From Hydrogenophaga sp. (GTDB lineage: Bacteria; Pseudomonadota; Gammaproteobacteria; Burkholderiales; Burkholderiaceae_C), in contig NZ_JAILWB010000027.1 of NCBI RefSeq assembly GCF_025699295.1, positions 1 through 60,716 of the forward strand: a stretch of DNA of 60,716 nt, read 5' to 3'. Shown here piece after piece: positions 15,432 through 23,990 of this stretch. Every line of letters begins with the position of its first letter. Within the stretch, counting starts at the first letter, position 1. Under the pieces are notes generated by a model. The model worked only from the letters and a program-made list of their open reading frames with translations, did no database searches and was not told the DNA's origin. Position numbers and translations under genes: made by a program.

Positions 15432-15935
15432 TCAATCCACCGTGACGTCGTGCACCGGCGCGCCAGTGAGGGCCTGCAGTTGCGCAGGCGTGAGCCGGAA
15501 CACCGCATGCGGGTGGCCCGCCGCGGCCCAAACTTCCTCGAAACGGAACAGCTGGGCATCGATCAGCGTGACCACCGCCGTGGCGTGCGCCAGTGGCGAA
15601 ACGCCCCCGATGGAAAAGCCGGTGGCGGCCTTCACGAACTCGGCGTCGGCGCGGCCGAGCTTGCCACCGTCGGCGCAGACGAGAGCCTGCACCTTTCTTT
15701 CATCCACGCGCAGATCGCCGGACGTGACAACCAGCACGGCCACGTCGTCGGACTTGCGGCGGAACACGATGCTCTTGGCGATCTGGCCGAGCGCCACGCC
15801 CAGGGCGTCGGCGGCCTGCTGCGCGGTGCGCGCGGCGTCGTCGAGCAAACGCGGCGCGTGCGGATGGTCCAGCGCGCGCAGGTGCTCGGCCACCCGCTGG
15901 ACAGCGGGGGTGGAAGAAAAAAAGTCCGGTTTCAT
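15432..15935 (-). CDS. ybaK: YbaK/EbsC-family aminoacyl-tRNA deacylase
   Basis: The 167-residue cytoplasmic protein belongs to the YbaK/ProX editing-domain family, which hydrolyses mischarged tRNA (YbaK: Cys-tRNA-Pro). Visible family blocks are VQRVAEHLRALDHPHAPRLLDDAARTAQQAADALGVALGQIAKSIVF, the conserved lysine of IAKSIVFR, LVCADGGKLGRADAEFV, and TGFSIGGVSPLAH. ATG 15935 is chosen because conservation begins at MKPDFFSSTPAVQRV; the frame is open 55 codons further upstream without family similarity. The exact substrate is not provable from sequence. Confidence 0.87.
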   Translation of the reverse strand: MKPDFFSSTPAVQRVAEHLRALDHPHAPRLLDDAARTAQQAADALGVALGQIAKSIVFRRKSDDVAVLVVTSGDLRVDERKVQALVCADGGKLGRADAEFVKAATGFSIGGVSPLAHATAVVTLIDAQLFRFEEVWAAAGHPHAVFRLTPAQLQALTGAPVHDVTVD

Positions 15936-16101
15936 GGGCGCCAATGGTAAGGCCCGCGACACACCGCCTACGGCTCCGACGCGATGGCCGTCCAGGCCCG
16001 ATTCACCCAGACTCACCGGACCCGTCTTGCTCTGGCAAGGGCATGGACCACCGGGCCATCGAAACCGTCTGCAAGGACACCGAACTGAAGGAAAGAACAC
16101 C

Positions 16102-18006
16102 TTGTACAGCTACCTCGACTTCGACATCCAGAACCCGGTCACTCCCTGGACCGCCAGCTATTTCGCCCTGCCGGGCGTGGCCGAACAGCTGCAACCCGAT
16201 CTGGAAAAGGCACGCAGGAACGGCGCGACCATCCTCGTGAAGCTCAAGGTGTCCGGCCTGTCCGGCGACGCCAAGGCCGCGCTGGTCGAGCAGGTCTGTG
16301 CCGTGGTCAGGCACCTGCCGGACTACATGACGTCGATCAGCTTCGAAATGCACATGGCCCTGGCCCACTGCCGGCTGGACGACGCCACGCGCACCCGCCG
16401 CGAGCAGCGCATCGCGGCGATCATGGCGCCCTATTTCGCGGGCGACACCCCGGCCGCCGTGCAGCAGCAGCTGCGCAGGGTGAAGACCGTTGCGGTGATG
16501 GTCCCGGATGCGGCGCTGGAGGTGGTGCTGCGCTCGCAGGTGATCCTCACGAACCGGAGCATTGCGGCCGTGGCCTACGGCCAGGTGCTGTTCCAGGAGC
16601 CCCTCCGCCTGTTCGACGAGATCTGCACAGCCGCCCACTGGGAAGATCCCAGGTTCAAGCAGGCTTTGCAGGCCTGCTATTTTGGCCGCCTGCCCAATGA
16701 TCGACCGGCCTGCCTCACGCTCATCAGGCAGGCCCGCGCCGCCAGCCTGGACAAGCTGCTCCCCCAGCTGCTGGACGGCCTGGCGAAACGCGAAAAGGAC
16801 CTGCTGGGCGCCGAGATCGGTGATGCGGTGTTCACCGTGTTGCAGGCCGGCGTGGCCCTGGCGGCGCAGAACCTCGATGCCCACGACATCGACACCCTGG
16901 TGGCCGTCGCGCTGGACCGCCTGGCCGCCGAGCGCTCGGCGAGATGCTCCGAGATCGTGCTGGCCACCAAGGCCGCCATGGAACAAGGCGTTCTGTTCGA
17001 TCCCGCGTCCATGGCAAGGAACACCACCGCACTGGCCGCCAGCGCGAAGGCGCAGGCGTTGGCGAAGCTCGGCATGACGGCACCACGCGTGCGCAAGGTG
17101 CTCGCGCAGGCGCGACCCACCACAGCGCAGAAGCCCGATGAGCAGGCGCCCGATCTCGACCCGATCCATGCGCGCTCGGTGGAATGGCTGGTGCGCTGGA
17201 TCGAAGGCCCGGCCACCTCCAATGACGCGCCGCAGCGGCTGAACCGGCAGCAGATCGCCGCCGAAGAAAGTCAGACGCGCCTGCTCGCCCGCAAAGCCGC
17301 CGGGCAAGCCACCCCAGACCCGCACGGCGAAGAAGACCTGACCGAAAAGGACGTGGACCTGGTGTGGGAAAGTGGCCTGAGCGGCATGGCCGATTTCCTG
17401 CTGGGCGACATCCACGACATGGTGGTGCGCGCGAAACACGTGAAGGTCGCGCCCGAGCTGCTGACCGCCTGCACCGCCCTGGTGGAGCCGCTGCAGGCGT
17501 TGATCCGGCACCCCTCCACCGACGAGCTGCAAGCGCGCGACCTGCTGCAGCGGGCGGAATCGGCCATCGAGTCCCTGCGCCGGGGCGTGCTCGCCACGGA
17601 AGTGACCGAGCGCGTGCACCAGCGCTTCACAGGGGCACTCAACCAGGCGCTGCGCCAGGAGCCGCTGGTGTACGGCAAACGCCACGGCGGGGTCATCGCC
17701 TGCCCCATGCGGCAGGCCGACTGGGGCTGGGTGCACCAGACCTTCCACCAGCGCTGGCTTCCCGTGCAGCGGCTGGAGATGGACGGGTTGCTGGTGCCTT
17801 TGCAGGCCGATCAGGCGCTCGCGCTGTATGTGACCGGCAGCAGCCAGAGCCAGTATGCGTTCGACGTGTCGGTGCATCTGTGGTGTCGCAAACCCGGCGG
17901 TGGCGGTCTGCCCAGCCTGGAGGTGGGCGCCTACCCACCGATGAACACCCGCGACTGGCGCGACACCCGCGTTCCCTGCGCGGTGCTGCACGTGCCCCCC
18001 GCTTAG
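16102..18006 (+). CDS. Large unrecognised protein, helical N-terminus and beta-rich C-terminus
   Basis: I do not recognise this 634-residue protein. The likely start is TTG 16102, preceded by GAAGGAAAG about 7 bases upstream, giving MYSYLDFDIQNPVTPWTASYF. An ATG start further upstream would overlap ybaK on the opposite strand and adds no convincing protein. Residues about 20-470 look mostly helical, with a NDRPACLTLI segment near 198 resembling one in the LRR protein. Residues 340-440 are hydrophilic and proline/charge-rich. The last 90 (QRLEMDGLLVPLQADQALALYVTGSSQSQYAFDVSVHLW) look like beta strands. There is no signal peptide or membrane span. A second, broken copy of its tail lies at 15225-15395, implying a paralogous family in this genome. 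Confidence 0.7.
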   Translation: MYSYLDFDIQNPVTPWTASYFALPGVAEQLQPDLEKARRNGATILVKLKVSGLSGDAKAALVEQVCAVVRHLPDYMTSISFEMHMALAHCRLDDATRTRREQRIAAIMAPYFAGDTPAAVQQQLRRVKTVAVMVPDAALEVVLRSQVILTNRSIAAVAYGQVLFQEPLRLFDEICTAAHWEDPRFKQALQACYFGRLPNDRPACLTLIRQARAASLDKLLPQLLDGLAKREKDLLGAEIGDAVFTVLQAGVALAAQNLDAHDIDTLVAVALDRLAAERSARCSEIVLATKAAMEQGVLFDPASMARNTTALAASAKAQALAKLGMTAPRVRKVLAQARPTTAQKPDEQAPDLDPIHARSVEWLVRWIEGPATSNDAPQRLNRQQIAAEESQTRLLARKAAGQATPDPHGEEDLTEKDVDLVWESGLSGMADFLLGDIHDMVVRAKHVKVAPELLTACTALVEPLQALIRHPSTDELQARDLLQRAESAIESLRRGVLATEVTERVHQRFTGALNQALRQEPLVYGKRHGGVIACPMRQADWGWVHQTFHQRWLPVQRLEMDGLLVPLQADQALALYVTGSSQSQYAFDVSVHLWCRKPGGGGLPSLEVGAYPPMNTRDWRDTRVPCAVLHVPPA

Positions 18007-18015
18007 GGGGCACGT
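17990..18015. terminator. Bidirectional terminator-like hairpin
   Basis: Perfect 10-base arms ACGTGCCCCC and GGGGGCACGT around a 6-base loop overlap the stop codons of two convergent genes (ending 18006 and 18016). Confidence 0.65.
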
Positions 18016-18657
18016 TCAGGCCGCGCGCTTGACCAGCAGCAGGCTCGCTCCCATGGCCATCAGCACACCGCCGAAAACGCGGTTCTGCGCGCGGCGCGCG
18101 CGCGCCGTGGCCAGCCAGCGCTGGGCACGCGAAGCCAGGAAGGCGTAGCCGTGCATCACGACCAGATCGACCGCGATGGTGGTCAGCAACAGGATCAGCA
18201 ACTGCAGCCACAGCACGCGCTGCGGGTCGATGAACTGGGGCAGCACGGCCACCATGAACACGATGCCCTTGGGGTTGGTCACGTTGGTGAAGAAGCCGAT
18301 GGTGAAGCGCTCGCGCGCCGAAGGCTCGCCGCTGCGCACCGGTGCGGCCTCGCCCGATTCGGGCACCACGCCGTCACGCGAGCGCCATTGCCGCAGGCCG
18401 AGCCAGATCAGGTAGCCCGCGCCCGCGAACTTGACGACCGTGAACGCGGTGGCCGAGGCCAGCAGCAAGGCACCCACCCCGACACCGGCGACCAGCAGGA
18501 TCACCGACAGGCCCAGCTGAAGACCGGCGATGGTGGCGCTGCTCTTCCTCACGCCGTAGGCCAGGCCGTGCGTCATCGAGAGCACGGCGCCCGAACCCGG
18601 CGACAGGGCGATGGCCCATGAGGCCACGAAATACGCCATCCAGACATGCAGCTCCAT
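18016..18657 (-). CDS. LysE/RhtB-family amino acid exporter
   Basis: This 213-residue inner-membrane protein has about six hydrophobic segments and the LysE signature near the N-terminus: MAYFVASWAIALSPGSGAVLSMTHGLAYGVRKSSATIAGLQLGL, with FFTNVTNPKGIVFMVAVLPQFI in the middle. Family members export amino acids (Lys, Thr, homoserine lactone, Leu). Strong AGGAGGAG precedes ATG 18657. It lies 13 bases downstream of HMG-CoA lyase on the same strand, so it may be the last gene of the leucine-degradation transcript, where export of excess branched-chain or related acids would make sense; that is inference. Confidence 0.88.
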   Translation of the reverse strand: MELHVWMAYFVASWAIALSPGSGAVLSMTHGLAYGVRKSSATIAGLQLGLSVILLVAGVGVGALLLASATAFTVVKFAGAGYLIWLGLRQWRSRDGVVPESGEAAPVRSGEPSARERFTIGFFTNVTNPKGIVFMVAVLPQFIDPQRVLWLQLLILLLTTIAVDLVVMHGYAFLASRAQRWLATARARRAQNRVFGGVLMAMGASLLLVKRAA

Positions 18658-18670
18658 GCGATCTCCTCCT

Positions 18671-19579
18671 TCAACCGGCGCGTTTGGCCAGCAGGGCACG
18701 CGCCACGCGCGAACCGGTGGGCCGGCCCAGCTGTTCGCTGATCCAGGCGCCCGCGTCCACCAGCGCGTCGAGGTCGATGCCGGTGTCGATACCCATGCCG
18801 TGCAGCAGGTAGACCACGTCCTCGGTCGCCACGTTGCCGGTCGCGCCCTTCGCATAGGGGCAGCCACCCAGGCCCGCCACCGACGACTGGAAGTTCCAGA
18901 CCCCCATCTCGAGCGCGGCCAGGGTGTTGGACAGGGCCTGGCCGTAGGTGTCGTGGAAGTGGCCCGACACATGGTCGATGTCGAAGTGCTTCAGCGCGGC
19001 CTCCATCGCGGCCTGCACCTTGCGCGGTGTGCCCACACCGATGGTGTCGGCCACGTCCACGCGCTGCACGCCGATGCCTTTCATGAGGCCCGCCAGATAG
19101 CCCACGCGCTCGGGCGAGATCTCGCCTTCATACGGGCAGCCCACGGTGCAGCTCATGGCGCCACGCACGGCAATGCCCGCCGCAAGCGCCGCCTGCACGA
19201 CCGGCGCGAAGCGTTCGATGCTCTCGGCGATCGAGCAGTTGATGTTCTTCTGGCTGAAGGCCTCACTGGCCGCACCGAACACCACGATTTCGTCGGGCTT
19301 GTCGGCTACCGCGGCTTCATAGCCCTTGAGGTTGGGCGTGAGCACCGAGTAGCGCACGTCGTCCACGCGCGCGATGCCGCTCATGACGGCGTGGTTGTCG
19401 GCCATCTGCGGCACCCACTTCGGGCTGACGTAGCTGGTGACCTCGATCTCTTTCAGGCCGGCCGCCTGAAGGCGCTGCACCAGTTCGATCTTGGTGGCCG
19501 CCGGCACGGGCTGCTTTTCGTTCTGCAGGCCGTCGCGCGGACCGACTTCGACCAGCTGGACGAGGTAGGGAAGTTTCAT
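18671..19579 (-). CDS. liuE: Hydroxymethylglutaryl-CoA lyase
   Basis: HMG-CoA lyase cleaves 3-hydroxy-3-methylglutaryl-CoA to acetyl-CoA and acetoacetate, the final step of leucine breakdown. The 302-residue protein has the TIM-barrel start VQLVEVGPRDGLQNEKQPVPAATKIELVQRLQAAGL, the metal-binding HFHDTYGQALSN, and the family signature VAGLGGCPYAKGATGNVATEDVVYLLHGMG with the catalytic cysteine. The length is normal and all key residues are present. It sits at the 3' end of the block mccB - acyl-CoA dehydrogenase - hydratase - DUF4126 - mccA - ghrA. Confidence 0.96.
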   Translation of the reverse strand: MKLPYLVQLVEVGPRDGLQNEKQPVPAATKIELVQRLQAAGLKEIEVTSYVSPKWVPQMADNHAVMSGIARVDDVRYSVLTPNLKGYEAAVADKPDEIVVFGAASEAFSQKNINCSIAESIERFAPVVQAALAAGIAVRGAMSCTVGCPYEGEISPERVGYLAGLMKGIGVQRVDVADTIGVGTPRKVQAAMEAALKHFDIDHVSGHFHDTYGQALSNTLAALEMGVWNFQSSVAGLGGCPYAKGATGNVATEDVVYLLHGMGIDTGIDLDALVDAGAWISEQLGRPTGSRVARALLAKRAG

Positions 19580-19600
19580 GGGGTGTCTCTGGTGTTGCGT

Positions 19601-20521
19601 TCAATACCCACGGGCCGGATCGACCAGACCGGCGATCGGCTCACCGCGTTCGAGCGCGAGGATCTTGCCGGCGATCTGGGCGATGCTCTCGTCGCGCAGC
19701 GTGCGCGCCGAGGTGTGGGGTGTGACCGTGATTTTCGGGTGTTTCCAGAAAACGTGCCCGGCGGGCAGCGGTTCGGCGCGGAACACGTCGAGCGTGGCAC
19801 CGGCCATGTGGCCCTCGTCCAGCAGGGCGAGCAGGTCGTCGTCCACCAGATGCGCGCCGCGAGCGACGTTGATCAGGTAGGCACCGGGGCGCAGGCGCGA
19901 GAGCGTGTCGCGGTTCAGGATGTCCTGCGTGTCGGGGGTGAGCGGCAGCAGGTTGACCAGCACCCGGCACGACGAGAGGAAGTTGTGAAAGGTCGCCGGG
20001 CCGGCGTAACAGGCCACGCCGTCCACGGCCTTGGCCGAGCGGCTCCAGCCGCGCACGGGAAAGTCGAACTGGCGCAGCGCCCCGGCCACGCGCTGGCCGA
20101 GCACGCCCAGGCCCATGACGCCCACCGGGAAGTCGGCCCGCGCGCGCGGCTTGCGGTAGGACCAGCGGCCCTGCGCCACGTCGGCCTCGTAGCCGTCGAA
20201 CTCCCGGAAGTGCCGGATCACCGCGTGGCACACGTACTCGGCCATCTGCACCGACATGCCCGCGTCGTCCAGCCGCACCACTTTCAGGGCCGGCGGCAGC
20301 CTGAGCTTGAGCAGGGCGTCGACCCCCGCGCCGATGTTGAACAGGGCCTTGAGGCCCTGTTGTTCGTCCAGAAACTGTTGCGGCGGCGCCCAGACCACGG
20401 CGTGGTCGGCCGGTGGCGCGCCGGGTTGCCATTCGGCCACGGTGGCCTGCGGCAGTGCCGCGCGCAGGCCGGCGAGCCAGGGTTCGGCCTTGGTGTCGGT
20501 ACAGCAGAAGGTGATGTTCAT
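19601..20521 (-). CDS. ghrA: Glyoxylate/hydroxypyruvate reductase A-like D-2-hydroxyacid dehydrogenase
   Basis: At 306 residues this is a full-length D-isomer 2-hydroxyacid dehydrogenase of the GhrA type. It has the Rossmann motif VGVMGLGVLGQRVAGAL (about 132-148), the substrate segment NLLPLTPDTQDILNRDTLSRLRPGAYLINVARGAHLVDDDLLALL with the catalytic Arg/Glu region, and the terminal HPKITVTPHTSARTL containing the catalytic His. It reduces glyoxylate or hydroxypyruvate with NADPH in known members. Its position between mccA and HMG-CoA lyase, 21-25 bases from each, implies co-transcription with leucine degradation, a link I cannot explain biochemically. Confidence 0.88.
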   Translation of the reverse strand: MNITFCCTDTKAEPWLAGLRAALPQATVAEWQPGAPPADHAVVWAPPQQFLDEQQGLKALFNIGAGVDALLKLRLPPALKVVRLDDAGMSVQMAEYVCHAVIRHFREFDGYEADVAQGRWSYRKPRARADFPVGVMGLGVLGQRVAGALRQFDFPVRGWSRSAKAVDGVACYAGPATFHNFLSSCRVLVNLLPLTPDTQDILNRDTLSRLRPGAYLINVARGAHLVDDDLLALLDEGHMAGATLDVFRAEPLPAGHVFWKHPKITVTPHTSARTLRDESIAQIAGKILALERGEPIAGLVDPARGY

Positions 20522-20546
20522 GCGCTGAGCTTATCCGGCGGCGGGT

Positions 20547-22553
20547 TCAGCCCACCGCCAGCTTGAGCAGTTCCGCGCCCTCGTTGACCTGGTCGCCCGG
20601 CGCGTACAGCAGTTCGGCCACGGTGCCATCCACCGGTGCGGCGATGGTGTGCTCCATCTTCATGGCCTCCATCACGGCCAGCGCCTGGCCCTTCTTCACC
20701 GCATCGCCCGCCTTGACCGCGAACGACACCACCTTGCCGGGCATGGGCGCGGTCAGGCGCCCGCCCTCGGCAGCGGCCTCGCCGGCGTGGGCCAGCGCGT
20801 CGATCTCGACGATCTGCGTCGCGCCGAGCGCGCAGAACACGTGCACGGTCTCAATCACCTGCCAGGTCTGCACGGTCTGGCGCTGGCCGCTGAAGCGCAG
20901 GTCCATGCGGGTGCCGGTCTCGGCGGGCAAGGCGTCAAAGGCCAGCGGGCCGCTCACGTCGCCGAAGGCGAGGTGCAGTGCGCCGTCGTGGAGATAGCTC
21001 AGGTGCGCCAGCATGGACTCGCCCTGGTACTCGAAGTCGAAACGCCGCACGGTGATGCCGTGCGGGCGCCAGCCGTCGCGGCGCGAGAACGGGTCCGCGC
21101 TTTCCGCTGCGCGTTCTGTCAGCAGGGTTTGCGCCACGGCGGCGGCCACAGCCAGCGGTTTGCCGACCTTGTCCTGGTGGAACAGCGCCGCGGCTTCACG
21201 CGGGATCAGCGCGGTGTCCAGATCGGCCTGCGCGAACGAGCGGCTGTTCACCACGTGGCGCAGAAACTGCACGTTGGTGGACAGGCCGACGATGCGTGTC
21301 TCGGCCAGGGCCGCGTCCATGCGCGCCAGCGCTTCCTCTCGCGTGGCGCCGTGCACGATGAGCTTGGCCACCATGGAGTCGTAGAAGGGGCTGATGGTGT
21401 CGCCCTCGCGCACACCGTCGTCCACACGCACCACACCGCGCTCGAAGGCGGAGCAAGCCGGCTTGCGGTAGACCGTGAGCGTGCCGGTCGCGGGCAGGAA
21501 GTTGTTGTCCGGCGTCTCGGCGCAGATGCGCGCCTCGATCGCGTGGCCGTGGATGTGCAGGTCTTCCTGCCGGAGCGGCAGTGGTTCGCCACCGGCCACG
21601 CGCAACTGCCACTCCACGAGGTCCAGGCCCGTGATGGCTTCGGTCACCGGGTGCTCCACCTGCAGGCGCGTGTTCATCTCCATGAAGTAAAAGCGCATGC
21701 CGCCTTCGGGTGGCTGCTCGACAATGAACTCCACCGTACCCGCACCCACGTAGTTCACCGCCTTGGCGGCTGCCACCGCCGCCGCGCCCATCTGCGCGCG
21801 CAACTCGGGCGTCATGCCCGGCGCGGGCGCTTCTTCCAGCACCTTCTGGTGGCGGCGCTGCACCGAGCAGTCGCGCTCGAACAGGTAGACGCAGTGGCCC
21901 TGCGTGTCGCCAAACACCTGGATCTCGATGTGACGCGGGCGCTGCACATACTTCTCGATCAGCACCGCGTCGCTGCCGAAGCTGTTGCGGGCCTCGCGCT
22001 GGCAGCTCGCGAGCGCGGCGGCGAAGTCCTCGCTCTTCTCCACCACGCGCATGCCCTTGCCGCCACCGCCGGCGCTGGCCTTGATGAGCGCGGGGTAGCC
22101 GATGCGGTCGGCCTCGCGCTGCAGCAGGGACGGGTCCTGGTCGCTGCCGTGGTAACCGGGCACCAGCGGCACGCCGGCTTTTTCCATCAGTTGCTTGGAC
22201 TCGGCCTTCAGGCCCATGGCCAGGATGGCGGAAGCCGGCGGGCCGATGAAGGCGATGCCGGCCTCGGCGCAGGCGTTGGCGAAGGCGTCGTTCTCGCTCA
22301 GGAATCCGTAGCCCGGGTGGATGGCCTGCGCGCCGGTGGCTTTGGCGGCCTCGATGATGCGTTCCCAGCGCAGGTAGCTGTCCTTGGGCGCGCTGCCGCC
22401 GATGTGCACCGCCTCGTCGCAGGCCGCCACGTGCTTGGCGCTGGCGTCGGCGTCGGAGTACACGGCCACGGAGCGAACACCGAGGCGGCGCGCGGTGGCG
22501 GCCACGCGGCAGGCGATCTCACCTCGGTTGGCAATCAGGATTTTGGTGAACAT
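20547..22553 (-). CDS. liuD: Methylcrotonoyl-CoA carboxylase, biotin-carrying alpha subunit
   Basis: This 668-residue subunit combines biotin carboxylase (MFTKILIANRGEIACRVAATARRLG at the start, ATP-grasp loop ASAGGGGKGMRVV, and EMNTRLQVEHPVTEAITGLDLVEWQLRVA) with a C-terminal biotinyl domain whose lysine lies in VMEAMKMEHTIAAP near residue 631. With LiuB it carboxylates 3-methylcrotonyl-CoA in leucine degradation. Acetyl-, propionyl- or geranyl-CoA carboxylase are alternatives, but the neighbours (hydratase, HMG-CoA lyase, LiuB) favour methylcrotonyl-CoA. Its ATG shares a base with the TGA of the upstream DUF4126 gene. Confidence 0.95.
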   Translation of the reverse strand: MFTKILIANRGEIACRVAATARRLGVRSVAVYSDADASAKHVAACDEAVHIGGSAPKDSYLRWERIIEAAKATGAQAIHPGYGFLSENDAFANACAEAGIAFIGPPASAILAMGLKAESKQLMEKAGVPLVPGYHGSDQDPSLLQREADRIGYPALIKASAGGGGKGMRVVEKSEDFAAALASCQREARNSFGSDAVLIEKYVQRPRHIEIQVFGDTQGHCVYLFERDCSVQRRHQKVLEEAPAPGMTPELRAQMGAAAVAAAKAVNYVGAGTVEFIVEQPPEGGMRFYFMEMNTRLQVEHPVTEAITGLDLVEWQLRVAGGEPLPLRQEDLHIHGHAIEARICAETPDNNFLPATGTLTVYRKPACSAFERGVVRVDDGVREGDTISPFYDSMVAKLIVHGATREEALARMDAALAETRIVGLSTNVQFLRHVVNSRSFAQADLDTALIPREAAALFHQDKVGKPLAVAAAVAQTLLTERAAESADPFSRRDGWRPHGITVRRFDFEYQGESMLAHLSYLHDGALHLAFGDVSGPLAFDALPAETGTRMDLRFSGQRQTVQTWQVIETVHVFCALGATQIVEIDALAHAGEAAAEGGRLTAPMPGKVVSFAVKAGDAVKKGQALAVMEAMKMEHTIAAPVDGTVAELLYAPGDQVNEGAELLKLAVG

Positions 22554-23182
22554 CAGGCTTCCTTGACAGGTCCGGTGAAGAAACGCTGCGCGCGATGAAA
22601 CACCGCGCGCAGGAATTTGAAAAGCATCCAGGTGACGCCCCACATCAGCACAACGGTGATGAGCAGCAGCACACCGAAGGCGACAGGGTGGTTGGTGGCC
22701 AGCCACACGGCGCCGACCACCAGGCCGTCCTCGACCAGGCTCATGGCGAGGTTGGAGAACGGCTCGGGCGAGCTGTTGATGGCCGCGCGTGTGGTGGTCT
22801 TGGCCGCCTGGCTGGTGGCGGCCAGGGTGCCGCCGAGCAGCGCGGCGGCCAGCGCCAGCGCGCCACTGTCGGCGCCGAACACGCCCGCCGCCAGCGCCGC
22901 GCCGGCCGGAATGCGCACCACGCTGTTGACCATGTCCCAGAGCGAATCCACCACCGGGATCTTGTCGGCGAAGAATTCCACGAACAGCATGAAGCCACTG
23001 GTACCCAGCAGCACAGGGTGTTGCAGCACCTGCAAGCCGGCGGGCAGGTCCATCCAGCCGGCGGCGCCTGCCATGCCGACGAGGAACACCACGGCATAGA
23101 GGCGAAAGCCGCTGGCCCAGCCGAGCGCACCCGCGAGCGCCAGCAACTCGGGTGTACCCAGGGTGGTGAACCAGTCGGCCAT
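22553..23182 (-). CDS. DUF4126 family membrane protein inside the leucine operon
   Basis: A 209-residue protein with about five hydrophobic stretches, matching DUF4126 (LALAGALGWASGFRLYAVVFLVGMAGAAGWMDLPAGLQVLQHP, FFADKIPVVDSLWDMVNSVVRIPAGAALAAGVF, TSQAAKTTTRAAINSSPEPFSNLAMSLVEDGLVVGAVWLA). The function of the family is unknown. The stop overlaps the LiuD start by one base (TGATG), and the gene lies 15 bases after the hydratase stop, so it is translated as part of the carboxylase operon. A transport or membrane-anchoring role for the pathway would be speculation. Confidence 0.88.
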   Translation of the reverse strand: MADWFTTLGTPELLALAGALGWASGFRLYAVVFLVGMAGAAGWMDLPAGLQVLQHPVLLGTSGFMLFVEFFADKIPVVDSLWDMVNSVVRIPAGAALAAGVFGADSGALALAAALLGGTLAATSQAAKTTTRAAINSSPEPFSNLAMSLVEDGLVVGAVWLATNHPVAFGVLLLITVVLMWGVTWMLFKFLRAVFHRAQRFFTGPVKEA

Positions 23183-23197
23183 GGTGCCGTGTCGTCG

Positions 23198-23989
23198 TCA
23201 GGCCGCGGGCAGCCAGGCGGGCGCGCGCTTCTGCAGGAAGGACTGCAGACCTTCACGGCCCTCGTCGCTGGCGCGCACGTCGGCGATGCGGCGCGCGGTC
23301 TCGGCGCGCAGCTCGGCGGTGATCGGCATGCTGCTCACGTCGCGCACCAGGCGTTTGCACTCGCGCGCGGCCTTGGGGCCGTTGGCCACCAGCGTGGCGA
23401 CGATCTCGTCCACTCGCGCGTCCAGCGTATCGGGCGTGGCCAGCTCGTGCACCATGCCCAGCGCGTGCGCACGCACCGCGCTGAAGCGTTCGGCCGTGAC
23501 CATGTAGCGGCGCGAGGCCTGCACGCCCAGGGCGCGTGCCACATAGGGGCTGATGGTGGCGGGCAGCAGGCCCAGGCGGGCCTCGGACAGGCAGAAGGTC
23601 GCACCCTCCACCGCCACCAGCACGTCGCAGATCGCAGCCAGCCCCATGCCGCCGGCGTAACAGTCGCCCTGGATGCGCCCCACAACGGGCACCGGGCACT
23701 GGTCCAGCGTCCACAGCATGTCGGCCAGCTTCTGGGCGTCGGCGCGGTTCTGGTCCCAGTCGTAGCCGGCCATGGTCTTCATCCAGTTCAGGTCGGCGCC
23801 GGCGCAGAAGGCCTTGCCGTGCGCGCCGAGCACCACCACACGCAGCTCTTCGTCCTTCGACAGGGTTTCGAAGGTGGCGGTCAACGCGGCGATCACGTCG
23901 TCGTTGAATGCGTTGCGCACGTCCGGGCGGTTGAGCCACACGCGCGCCACATGGGCGCTGGGCCGGGTCACATCAAGCACTTCATTCAT
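23198..23989 (-). CDS. liuC: Enoyl-CoA hydratase/isomerase, probable methylglutaconyl-CoA hydratase
   Basis: The 263-residue crotonase-fold protein has the oxyanion-hole segments GAHGKAFCAGADLNWMKTM and GDCYAGGMGLAAICDVLVA, followed by FCLSEARLGLLPATISPYV with the glutamate typical of hydratases. The motif GADLNWM is characteristic of 3-methylglutaconyl-CoA hydratases of the Liu pathway. It converts 3-methylglutaconyl-CoA to HMG-CoA between the LiuBD carboxylase and LiuE. It lies directly before the acyl-CoA dehydrogenase stop (23991), essentially abutting, so the genes are co-transcribed. Confidence 0.9.
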   Translation of the reverse strand: MNEVLDVTRPSAHVARVWLNRPDVRNAFNDDVIAALTATFETLSKDEELRVVVLGAHGKAFCAGADLNWMKTMAGYDWDQNRADAQKLADMLWTLDQCPVPVVGRIQGDCYAGGMGLAAICDVLVAVEGATFCLSEARLGLLPATISPYVARALGVQASRRYMVTAERFSAVRAHALGMVHELATPDTLDARVDEIVATLVANGPKAARECKRLVRDVSSMPITAELRAETARRIADVRASDEGREGLQSFLQKRAPAWLPAA

Positions 23990-23990
23990 G

